Assembly (NCBI GenBank): GCA_001803235.1
Contig: MHBL01000381.1
Span: 1-64,000 of the forward strand
Direction: 5' to 3'
DNA from: Lentisphaerae bacterium RIFOXYA12_64_32
Lineage (GTDB): Bacteria > Verrucomicrobiota > Lentisphaeria > Oligosphaerales > YB12-FULL-65-16
Length of the DNA stretch: 64,000 nucleotides
Shown here: positions 44,516 through 54,200 of the stretch, in pieces
How positions within the stretch are numbered: the first letter of the stretch is position 1
How the letters are laid out: every line of letters starts with the position of its first letter
The notes under the pieces: generated by a model
Databases searched by the model: none
What the model saw: the letters and a program-made list of their open reading frames with translations, nothing else
Told to the model about the DNA's origin: nothing
Translations under genes and position numbers: made by a program

Positions 44516-47500
44516 ATGACTACAAGAACACCCATGTCCCGAATGTCCCCTCTCCGGTTCAGCATTCAGCATTCCGCGCTCAGCATTCGCTTCTTCCCGC
44601 TCCGCGCGTTTCTTCCGGCGTTCAGCATTCAGCATTCAGCATTCAGCATTCGCCTCTTCCTCCTCCTTCTTGCATTCAGCATTCAGCATTCAGCGCTCAG
44701 CACTCTCCGCGCCGAGATCCCCGAGCCGGAGACGGTGTTCTACGGCAAGGTGACGAACCTGGCCGACGGCCACGCCTATCAGTTGACCGACGGCACGCTC
44801 TCATGGACCCTGTCCAGCGAGCAGTCGGGCGGCGTGTCGGTGACCCTGACCGCGAAACTGGAGTCGCTGAACGACGGTGCGTACTCCTACCATCTCTACG
44901 TACCCCACGAGACGATCGGGCAGGTGACCACCATCCCGTCCGGCGTGGTCCCGCTGAGCAACAGCAATGCGCGTTACCTGCACTCCAGCGTCAGTGTGAA
45001 CGGCGCCGCCGCCAGCATTGTGGCCCCGGCGAAAGACTTTATCGACGTCAGCCAACTGACCCGGGCGCTGACCTATCGTATTGACCTGGAGGTCTCGTTC
45101 CAGCCGTCCGACACCGACGGCGACGGGATGCCAGACTGGTGGGAGGACGCCAACGACCTGGACAAGTACGTTGACGACAGTGCCCTCGACCCGGATGGCG
45201 ATGGCGTGAGTAACCTGAGCGAGTACCACGGCGGCATGGACCCGGCGGCGGACAACCGCGCGCCCACACTGCTGACGACCACCATTCGCGTGTACGAGAA
45301 GGGCGCGGCCGGAGTCATCCTGCGTACTGCCGACGCCGACAGCACTCCGGCGCAACTGACCTACACGCTGACGTCGCTTCCTGCCGGCGGCACAATCTGT
45401 CTGAACGCCGCGCCGCTGGGCGTGAACGACACGTTCACCCAGGCGCAGGTCAGTGGCGGCGCGCTCACGTTCGTCCACCAGGACACGGGCGTCGCTCAGA
45501 CTTCCTTCGACCTGACGGTTCAGGACGAGCAGTTCCCCACGCACGCCGCGGACAGCGGCACGGTCACCGTAGACGTGGTCCGGCCGAGTGCGACCGACGG
45601 CAGCAGCGCGCTGCTCTGGCTGGATGTCAACGCGCTGGCTGGCACGCCGGACGGGACTGCGGTTGCCACCTGGCCGGACCGGTCCGGCAACGCCCGTGAC
45701 GCGGCCCAGTCCGAGGCGGCGGACCGGCCGGTGTACCAGGCGGACGGCGGCGACGGCCTGGCGGCCTTGACATTCGGCGGAACGCACCGGTATCTGGACC
45801 TCGCGAGCCAGGCGTTTCCCAGCGCGGCGCACACGGTGGTTGCGGCCTACGACGCCCCGACCCAGGCGGCGGAACAGGTCCTGCTGATGAACAGCGCGCT
45901 GCGCGTCGCTGTGACCGGCAGCGAGGATGCGCTCGGACACGACGCGGAGGTCCGGCATAGTGCGGCCCTGGCCAGTATCCACGGCAACCAGGTTGTGACG
46001 GGCGGCTGGGCGCTGTCCACCGTCGCCGCGGATGGTGTCAACCGTACTGTGTTCCAGGGCGGGACCTGGAGCGCCGCGGGCACGGACAGTGTCGCCTCCG
46101 AGCCCCTCGCGGTTCAGCCCGCCCTGGGTGCGTACAAGAAGCGGTGGACTCAGGGCGGTGTGACCACCTACACTTACGAAACCCCGTTCGGCGGACGCCT
46201 TCGCGAAATGCTGATTTTCGGCCGCGTGCTGAGTATCGCGGCGCGGCATCAGGTCGAGGACTGTCTTCAGGCCAAATGGTTCGGTGCCGTGGTGTGGGAC
46301 GGCGTCGCGGAAGCGGCGGCATTGGACCTGACAGGCACGGCCGGGCCGGACATTCTGATCGGCGGCGTGTTCGACGATACGCTCCGCGGCGGCGACGGCG
46401 ACGATGTCATTCGCGCCGGGGCGGGCAACGACACGCTCTACGGTGGCGCCGGCAACGACCTGTTCGTGTTCGACACGGCCGGTGACGGTGACGATGTCAT
46501 TGCGGACTTCGCACTGGACCGGACGCGCGCCGGCGGCAGCCACGACCGGATCGACCTGGCGAGCGTGTTCGCCGCCGCGACCGGCTCGCTTAACCAGTAC
46601 CTGGCGGTCGCCACCGACGGCGTGGACAGTGTCATCGGCATCGATGCGGACGGCGACGGCAGCGGCTACACCGATATGACTGTTACCATCGTCGGGGAAG
46701 CACTCACCAGCGACGACCTGCCCTGGTTGGTCGCCGACGGGATCCTGCTGACCGGCAAGTTACGGCCGTCATTGGCCTTGGGCCTGACCGTGACGGATGC
46801 GACTGCGGTCGAGGCGGATACGGACCCGGCGGGGTTTGCCGTCAGCGTGAGCGGCATGGTGCCGCCAGGGCTGGAGTTGCCGTTCGTGGTCAGCGGCACC
46901 GCGGTCCAGGGGACCGACTACAATCTGGAGGCCCGCGTGTACAGCGGCGGCGTCTACGCCTGGGTACCGGTGACCAACCGTATCCCGCTGTCTCTGGCGT
47001 CCGGCGACACGCTACTGCAATTGCGCGTGGCGCCCGTGCCGGACTCGGCCAGTGAAGGGCAGGAGACCGTGCAGGTTACGCTCCTGCCCAAGCCCGGGGT
47101 CTACAGCCTGGCGGCGACCTTTGGCGGCAGTGTCGCGATCGATGACGGCCTGCCGACCGTGACGGTCGTGGCAACGCAACCGAGTGCTGCCGAGGAGGGA
47201 CCGGTCGACGGTTCCTTCACGCTGAGCCGTACGGGCGCCACCGATGTGGCGTTGCCGGTCTACCTCAGCGTGCAGGGCTCCGCCATCAACGGCAACGACT
47301 ACCAGCTCATCAACTCGCCGGTGAGCATTCCGTCGGGGCAGGCCGCGCTGGTCATCGCGGTGCATCCGTTCCCCGACACGCAGCCTGAGCCGCGCGAGGA
47401 GGTCGTGCTGACGGTCCTGACCGGGACCGGTTACGCGGTGGGCGCGGCCAGTCAGGCCACCGTTTCCATCCAGGACGAGGTCCCGCGCGTCAGTATCGAA

Positions 47501-50155
47501 GCCATCGCACCGGTCGCTAGGACGGCCGGCCTGGTCCCGGGCGTGTTCCTGGTCTCGCGCACCGGCTTGCTCACCAGCAGCCTGCTGGTGCGCTTCACCA
47601 TCGGCGGTTCGGCCGCTAATGGCACGGACTACGAATACCTCAATTCTTTCGTCATGATCGGCGCGAACGAGGCCTACGCCACGATCTACGTCACACCACA
47701 CGACGGCGCGTCCATCCAAGGTCTGGAGACCGTCGAGATCACGCTTCTGGACCAGGCCGCGTATGATCTCGGCGACCCGACCGCGGCTACGGTTACCATT
47801 GACGCGACCAATGACGCACCGGTCCTGACCCCGGCGTCTCCCGCCATGACCGGTATTGACGAAAACGCGGTGAACAACACCGGGATGCTCGTGTCCGGCA
47901 TTGTCGGCGCCACGATCGGCGACCCCGATGCCGGCGCGCGCGAGGGCATGGCGGTTTTCGCCACGACCGCGGGCAATGGTACGTGGCAGTACTCGTTGGA
48001 CAACGGCGCAACCTGGGGCGATACCGGCACGGTCACCGAAGCCGCGGCCCTCCTGCTGCGCAGTACCGACCGCGTGCGGTTCCGGCCGAACGCGGAGAAC
48101 GGCACCATCGCGACGTTCTCCTACTACGCCTGGGACCAGACGGACGCGGGTGTGCCGGGCAGCAAGGTGTCGGTGACCGTCCGCGGCGGCAATGCCGCGT
48201 TCAGCAACGGCAGCGACACGGCCAGCATGACGGTGACCGCGGTGAACGACGCGCCGACCGTAGCCCAGCCCATTCCGGACCAGACCGCCAGCGAGAACAG
48301 CGCGTTCGTGTTCCAGTTCGCCGCCGCCACGTTCCACGACGTGGACACCGGCGACACGCTGGACTACGCCGCCACGCTCGACAATGACTCGCCCCTGCCG
48401 GGCTGGCTCGCATTCACCCCGGCAACCCGGACGTTCACGGGCACGCCGCAGGCCGGTGACATCGGCGCCATCACCGTCAAAGTGACCGCCACGGACGACA
48501 ACCTCGCTTTCATCGGCGATTCGTTTGTTATCCAGGTACTGCCTGACGACCCGACGGTCACCATCGCGCCGGCCGGGGGCCAGGCCAATCCGGCCAAGGC
48601 GCTGCCGATCCTCTTCGCGGTCACGTTCAGCGAGTCTGTGACCGGGTTTGACGAGACCGACGTGACAACCGGCGGTACGGCCGGGGTCCAGGCGCTCGGT
48701 GTGACCGGCAGTGGCGCCGCGTACCAGATCGTGATCGGCAGCGTGGCCGGCGACGGCACCGTCGAGGTGTCGGTCCCCGCCGGCGCCGCCCTGGACGGGC
48801 AGGGCCACGGCAACCTGGCGTCGAACACCGCCACGATCCTCTACGACTCGGCCGCGCCGGCCGCGCCGGCAATCGCCGCGCCCGCGGACGGCAGCGTGAC
48901 CAACGACGCGCGGCCCACGTTCAGCGGCACCGCGGAACCGGCGAATCAGCCCGTCGGCGACACGATCACGGTGGAGTTGTTCAGCGACAAGGACGGCTCA
49001 CTGGGGACAACCCAGGTCGACAATGCCGGAAACTGGTCGCTGCGTCCCGCCCAGCCGCTCTCCGAGGACACCCATGAGATCACCGCCGTCGCGACCGATG
49101 CGGCCGGCAACCCGGGCGGCGCCTCGGCCCCAATCACCGTCATCGTGCGACTCGACCCGTTCGCCCAGCCGGACACGTCGAACCAGATCTGCTACGCCTG
49201 GGGCAACGTGACCTTGGACGGTGATCCCATGCCCGCCGGCAGCATGGTGGCGGTGTTCAGCAGCAGGAATGCCGATGAGCCGTGCGGCAAGGGCACGGTG
49301 CGCACCGGCGGCCAATATGGTTTGGTATCCATCTTCGGCTATGACGAGTTCAACGCCGGGTTGCCGCATGCGGGCGACGCGTTGACGTTCAGGGTCTGGG
49401 ACTGCACGACCGGGACCGTGTACACGGCGAAGAGCAGTCCGGCGGACGTGACCTGGACAACGAACAACGGCATTCTGCATATTGACCTGCATGCCGGCGG
49501 CATGGACATCGCGTTGCGGACGGGGTGGAACCTGATCGGGTGGAATGTCGATACGTGCTGGTACGCGGGCGCGTCTGCCGGCAACACCCCGGCCTGCCTT
49601 CTCTTCCCTGGCCAGCACTTGGCGTACGTCGGCAGCGACAGCATCGCGGATGCTGAACCGCTGCAGGAGATTGCGGGGGACTTCTCCCGGGTCACCGGGT
49701 TCGACTGCGACGGCGGGCACATGTTCGATGTCAGCCTGCCGGCGGTGGGCACGTTGAAGGCCCTGGGGGGCGGTTATGGATACTGGGTCCACATGGCGAC
49801 TCCCGGGACCCTGCGGTTACGCGGCGCCAAGATCTCGCCCGCCGCGGCCCTGAACCTGGCCGCAGGTTGGCATTTGCTGACGAACTGGTCCAACACCTGC
49901 TACTACGTGGATGACAAGGTCGATCCAGGCACGCTGGTGCTTCCTGCCGGCGTCGTGACCGTGCCGGTCGACAGCATTGCCGACCTTTTCCCCGGCGTCA
50001 CCGGCCGGGTCCGGATCACGTCCTCTGACGCGGATGGCGGCCACCTGTACGACAACCAGATCGACGAGTCGGCCAATACCCTCTACTACCTGAGTCCGGG
50101 GTATGGTTTCTGGATATACCTGGAGAATGCGTACACGGGGTTTGTCTGGCCGTGA
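44516..50155 (+). CDS. Secreted Calx-beta/RTX/cadherin-like multidomain protein (1879 aa)
   Basis: The leader (about residues 1-65) contains three heptamer-encoded FSIQHSA tracts around FFPLRAFLP and LFLLLLA. Then come a thrombospondin type 3-like calcium stretch (DTDGDGMPDWWED ... DPDGDGVSNLSEY, 198-237), a CSPG/cadherin-like domain (250-358), and a concanavalin-like domain (360-595). RTX nonapeptides follow (GGDGDDVIRAGAGNDTLYGG, about 610-650), then three Calx-beta domains (758-1095), cadherin/He_PIG-type domains (1100-1340) and Ig-like domains (1345-1545). The C-terminus carries the cluster's shared pair: a module with GDALTFRVWDCTTG and GWNLIGW/GWHLLTNW modules. All are calcium-binding or adhesive folds, so a surface or matrix role is likely. 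GGGGTAGGA precedes the ATG. Confidence 0.85.
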   Translation: MTTRTPMSRMSPLRFSIQHSALSIRFFPLRAFLPAFSIQHSAFSIRLFLLLLAFSIQHSALSTLRAEIPEPETVFYGKVTNLADGHAYQLTDGTLSWTLSSEQSGGVSVTLTAKLESLNDGAYSYHLYVPHETIGQVTTIPSGVVPLSNSNARYLHSSVSVNGAAASIVAPAKDFIDVSQLTRALTYRIDLEVSFQPSDTDGDGMPDWWEDANDLDKYVDDSALDPDGDGVSNLSEYHGGMDPAADNRAPTLLTTTIRVYEKGAAGVILRTADADSTPAQLTYTLTSLPAGGTICLNAAPLGVNDTFTQAQVSGGALTFVHQDTGVAQTSFDLTVQDEQFPTHAADSGTVTVDVVRPSATDGSSALLWLDVNALAGTPDGTAVATWPDRSGNARDAAQSEAADRPVYQADGGDGLAALTFGGTHRYLDLASQAFPSAAHTVVAAYDAPTQAAEQVLLMNSALRVAVTGSEDALGHDAEVRHSAALASIHGNQVVTGGWALSTVAADGVNRTVFQGGTWSAAGTDSVASEPLAVQPALGAYKKRWTQGGVTTYTYETPFGGRLREMLIFGRVLSIAARHQVEDCLQAKWFGAVVWDGVAEAAALDLTGTAGPDILIGGVFDDTLRGGDGDDVIRAGAGNDTLYGGAGNDLFVFDTAGDGDDVIADFALDRTRAGGSHDRIDLASVFAAATGSLNQYLAVATDGVDSVIGIDADGDGSGYTDMTVTIVGEALTSDDLPWLVADGILLTGKLRPSLALGLTVTDATAVEADTDPAGFAVSVSGMVPPGLELPFVVSGTAVQGTDYNLEARVYSGGVYAWVPVTNRIPLSLASGDTLLQLRVAPVPDSASEGQETVQVTLLPKPGVYSLAATFGGSVAIDDGLPTVTVVATQPSAAEEGPVDGSFTLSRTGATDVALPVYLSVQGSAINGNDYQLINSPVSIPSGQAALVIAVHPFPDTQPEPREEVVLTVLTGTGYAVGAASQATVSIQDEVPRVSIEAIAPVARTAGLVPGVFLVSRTGLLTSSLLVRFTIGGSAANGTDYEYLNSFVMIGANEAYATIYVTPHDGASIQGLETVEITLLDQAAYDLGDPTAATVTIDATNDAPVLTPASPAMTGIDENAVNNTGMLVSGIVGATIGDPDAGAREGMAVFATTAGNGTWQYSLDNGATWGDTGTVTEAAALLLRSTDRVRFRPNAENGTIATFSYYAWDQTDAGVPGSKVSVTVRGGNAAFSNGSDTASMTVTAVNDAPTVAQPIPDQTASENSAFVFQFAAATFHDVDTGDTLDYAATLDNDSPLPGWLAFTPATRTFTGTPQAGDIGAITVKVTATDDNLAFIGDSFVIQVLPDDPTVTIAPAGGQANPAKALPILFAVTFSESVTGFDETDVTTGGTAGVQALGVTGSGAAYQIVIGSVAGDGTVEVSVPAGAALDGQGHGNLASNTATILYDSAAPAAPAIAAPADGSVTNDARPTFSGTAEPANQPVGDTITVELFSDKDGSLGTTQVDNAGNWSLRPAQPLSEDTHEITAVATDAAGNPGGASAPITVIVRLDPFAQPDTSNQICYAWGNVTLDGDPMPAGSMVAVFSSRNADEPCGKGTVRTGGQYGLVSIFGYDEFNAGLPHAGDALTFRVWDCTTGTVYTAKSSPADVTWTTNNGILHIDLHAGGMDIALRTGWNLIGWNVDTCWYAGASAGNTPACLLFPGQHLAYVGSDSIADAEPLQEIAGDFSRVTGFDCDGGHMFDVSLPAVGTLKALGGGYGYWVHMATPGTLRLRGAKISPAAALNLAAGWHLLTNWSNTCYYVDDKVDPGTLVLPAGVVTVPVDSIADLFPGVTGRVRITSSDADGGHLYDNQIDESANTLYYLSPGYGFWIYLENAYTGFVWP
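44558..44704 (-). repeat. Reverse heptamer arrays in the Calx-beta protein's leader
   Basis: Three tracts of ATTCAGC units (44558-44588, 44621-44651, 44673-44704) alternate with hydrophobic codons and encode FSIQHSALSI, FSIQHSAFSI and FSIQHSALS. They are inverted relative to the array at 44264-44323. Confidence 0.85.
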
Positions 50156-50218
50156 CCAGAATCTTGTCTGAGGCGTGGAGGGTCCGCGGCCGATGGGCCG
50201 CCCATGGAGGTACGTGAG

Positions 50219-51169
50219 ATGAGGAAACAGAACAGCCACTCGCGGGTCCTGGCCGCGCTGGTCGGGGTGTTGTTTGGCGGTGCCGGCGCCCTGTGGGCGG
50301 CGCCGCCGCAGCACTTCACCGGCGTGCATGTCTCCCAGGAAATGGTCTTCATCTACGGCAACCTCGTCAGTACCACACAACCCGGCGACGAAGTGGCTGT
50401 CTTCTCCGCGGCGGGCGTCCTCTGCGGCGCCATACGCATCGACAGCGCCGGGAAGTATCCGGCCGTCGCGGTCTACAAGGACGACCCCATGACCCCGGCG
50501 CGCGATGGCGCACTGGCCGGCGAGGTGCTCAGTTTTCGCCTGTGGGACGCGACGGCGGCCCAGGAGTACTCCAGTGACAGGCTCCGTCTCACCGTCGTGG
50601 AACGGCAAAATGCGGGCGGCAATCCGTACTGGAGCACTAACTTCGATGCCTACCGGGTTGACATTGCGGTTAACGATGAGGGCACGACATGGGTGGTTCT
50701 GACCCTGGAGCCGGGGTGGAACCTCTTGTCTCTGCCGTTCGATACTTCCCCGGGCAAGGGGCCGCGCACCGTGTTGACCAGCAGTAGTGGGGTGGCCTTG
50801 TATACGGGCGGCGTCTGGGTGTGGGACAACCAGGCAGGGGGGTTCGACGTGCTGCGCGATCGGTTTGCCGCCCAACAGGGCTTCTGGGTCCTCAGCGCCG
50901 CCACCGGCCCGGTTCAGACCACGGCCATTGGCGGTGAAGTCCGGGACGAGGGCCTCGCGCTCCAGCCCGGCTGGAATCTGGTTGGCCCTGTCGTTGACAG
51001 CCCGGTTGCCAACTTGGTCGGGATGGAAAAGGTCTCCCGCATCTGGCGGTGGAACAGCGCGCTCGGCGCTTACGACCCGGTGGGCCAGGACGGCGTGCTC
51101 CAAGTCGGGAGAGCTTATTGGGTGCATCTGCTCGGCGATACGCCCTGCGTACTCCGCACCGGCAAGTAG
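50219..51169 (+). CDS. Small secreted two-module protein (shared module plus GWNL)
   Basis: This 316-aa protein has a signal peptide (MRKQNSHSRVLAALVGVLFG ... LWA, cleavage before APPQHF). Module 1 (about residues 30-155) has MVFIYGNL, GDEVAVFSAAGVLCGA, KDDPMTPARDGAL and LSFRLWDATA; the same module occurs at the end of the Calx-beta protein and twice at the start of the next gene. Two GWNL repeats follow (PGWNLLSLPFDTS with VWDNQAGG, and PGWNLVGPVVDS with IWRWNSALGAYDPV). I chose the ATG at 50219 because GGAGG lies 9 bases upstream; the ATG at 50204 overlaps that site. There is no catalytic motif. It is probably a surface accessory protein of the cluster. Confidence 0.8.
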   Translation: MRKQNSHSRVLAALVGVLFGGAGALWAAPPQHFTGVHVSQEMVFIYGNLVSTTQPGDEVAVFSAAGVLCGAIRIDSAGKYPAVAVYKDDPMTPARDGALAGEVLSFRLWDATAAQEYSSDRLRLTVVERQNAGGNPYWSTNFDAYRVDIAVNDEGTTWVVLTLEPGWNLLSLPFDTSPGKGPRTVLTSSSGVALYTGGVWVWDNQAGGFDVLRDRFAAQQGFWVLSAATGPVQTTAIGGEVRDEGLALQPGWNLVGPVVDSPVANLVGMEKVSRIWRWNSALGAYDPVGQDGVLQVGRAYWVHLLGDTPCVLRTGK

Positions 51170-51223
51170 GCGGGGCGATTGTGCCCGTAAGGTACTCGAT
51201 GCGACGTTAAGGCACAGCAGGCC

Positions 51224-54200
51224 ATGCGCTCCCGTGTGTCGGGAACCTTGGTGAACAGGCTCTGGCGCGAGGGTTCGTGCGTGGCCATGTTTTCTTCTTG
51301 CGACTCAGATCAACGAGGGGGCGATGGCGCACGGCGTCTGCTGCGGCGCGGCCGTGACGTGACGTTGCACTCGTTCCTGGTCGTCATGGCCCTTGCCACT
51401 CCGCTGGTCTCCCGTGCACTGGCCGCGCGAACGCCGCACTTCGGCCCCGTGCATGCGTCCCCGGAAATGGTCTGCCTCTACAGCGACGATTTCCGTATCG
51501 ATGCTGTCCAGGCCAGGCCCGGCGACGAATTGGCGGTCTATTCGGAGGCGGGCGTTCTGTGCGGCGCTACGGTGGTTGCCAGCGATGGACGGTACACGGT
51601 GACGGTCTACCGCGACGATCCCGTGACGCCGGAACAGGATGGGGCACTTCAGGATGAAGCGTTGTTCTTCCGCGTCTGGGACGCCGTCGCGGGGCGGGAG
51701 TACGTCTCTGCCGAGGTCCAGGTCGTGTTCGCGGAGAAGACCAACGGCACGGGCCGGCCGTACTGGACGTTCAACAACGACGTCTACCGTGTGGACCTCG
51801 ACGCTGTGCCCAACGACCACGCCCCGGTCATTCAGAACACGATCCGGACCGTGCTGGAGAATGCGGAGAACGGGGCGCCCGTGGGATTCCCGGTGACCGG
51901 CACGGACGCGGACGGGGACACGCTGCACTACCGCATCACGGCAGGAAACGAGTCCGGCGCCTTCGCGCTGAACGCGGACAGCGGTCAGCTCACCGTCGCG
52001 GACCACACGCAGTTGGATTACTCGACCGTGCCCCAATATGTTCTCACGGTCCAGGCCGACGACGGCCTGCATGCGACCTCCGCGTCGGTGACCGTGAACG
52101 TTCGGCCTGTCGCGCACTTCCAGCCCATCCACGCGTCGGCCGAGATGCTGTTCCTCTACGGGACGGTGGTCATTCATGGCGTGGGTGCGCAGCCGAACGA
52201 CGAGGTGGGCGTCTACTCCGATTCCGGCATACTGTGCGGTGCTGCCCAGGTCGAGACCGCCGGAGCCTACACCGTGACCGTGTACGCGGACGACCCGGTC
52301 ACGCCGGGGCTCGATGGTGCACTGCCGGACGAGACCCTCTCGATCCGGGTCTGGGACCTGAGCGGCGTCAGGGAGTATTCCGGAACGGAAGTCCGGTTGC
52401 CGTTTGTGGAAAAGGCCAGCGGCGGTCGTCCCTACTGGAGCCAGAGCAACGACCTGTACCGCGTGGACGTGGCCGTCCCTCGCTGGCCGACCGTGTCCAC
52501 CGCTGCGGTCAGCGCCATCACCGCGTCCACGGCCCGGTGCGGGGGCAACGTCAGCGACGAAGGCGATGCGGTCGTCACGGCCCGAGGTTGCTGCTGGAAC
52601 ACCACCGGCTCTCCAACGCTTGCCGACGACAAGACCAGCGACGGGACCGGCCCTGGGGACTTCACCAGCGATCTTACCGGCCTTACGGCCAGCACGCCCT
52701 ACTACGTGCGCGCCTATGCCACGAACGAGTACGGCACCGCCTACGGCGCCGAGCGCGCGTTCACCGCCGCGGCGAAACAGGACCAGACCATCACGTTCGA
52801 CCCCCTGCCGGCCAAGACCTACGGCGATGCGGATTTCACGCCGTCGGCCACAGCCTCATCGGGGCTGGGTGTCGGTCTGGCCAGCGCGAACCCAGGGGTT
52901 GCCACCATCGTGGACGGCAAGATCCACATCGTCGGGGCCGGCACGGCAACGATCACCGCATCCCAGCCGGGCGACGCGAACTGGAACGCGGCCCCGGACG
53001 TGCCTCGGGTTCTGACCGTCGCCAAGGCGCCGGCGACCGTTACGCTGTCCGGCCTCAGTCACACCTATGACGGCACGTCCAAGACCGCCACCGTCACCAC
53101 GATCCCGTCCGGACTCGCGGTGACGGTGACGTATGCCGGCAGTGGCACCGCCCCCACGCAGGCCGGTGATTACGCCGTGGTCGCCACGGTCAACGACGCG
53201 AACTACCAGGGCTTGGCCAACGGCACGCTGACCATCGCCAAGGCGCCGTTGACCGCGCGAGCGGACGACAAGGCCCGACCGTACGGCCAGGCGAACCCGC
53301 CGCTGACGATCACCTATACCGGGTTCGTGAACGGCGACGATGCAGGGGACCTGGACGCGCCGCCGACGATCTCGACTACAGCCGTTATTGACAGCCCGGT
53401 CGGCGACTACGCGATCACGCTGGCGGGCGGCAACGACAACAATTACTCGTTCATCCTTGTCGATGGCACGCTGTCGGTGGGCAAGACGTCGCAGACCATC
53501 ACGTTCGACCCGTTGCCGGGCAAGACCTACGGCGATCCGCCGTTCACCATCTCGGCTACCGCCAGCAGCGGTCTGCCCGTCACCTTCGCCAGCCTGACAC
53601 CGTCGGTGGCCACGGTCAGCGGCAATACGGTCACGATCCACGCGGCCGGCACGGCCACGATCCGCGCGTCACAGGGCGGCAACGGGGAGTACGGTGCCGC
53701 GCCGACGGTCGACCGGACCCTGACCGTGGCCAAGGCGAACCTGACCGTCACGGCGGACAACAAGAGCCGGAACTACGGCGATGCCAATCCAGCGTTCACG
53801 CTTCAGTACGCCGGCTGGGTCGGCAGCGACGACCCCGGTGTTATCGACGCGCTGCCTACAGCCGGCAGCAACGCCACCGTGACCAGTCCGGTGGGCACGT
53901 ATGCCATCACGCCGTCCGGCGGCACCGACAACAACTACACGTTCACGTACGTCAACGGCACGCTGAGCATCACTGCGGCGACCCTGACCGCCACGGCGGA
54001 GGACACGTCGCGTCCTTACGGCAGCGCCAACCCGGCGTTGACCGTGAGCTACTCGGGTTTCATGAACGGTGAGACCGTGGCGGTGCTCACGCAGGAGCCT
54101 GTTCCGGCGACCGCTGCCGGCCCCGGCAGTCCTGTGGGGACGTACCCGATCACGCTGAGCGGCGGCAGTGCGCAGAACTACGCGTTTGTCCTCGTCAGCG

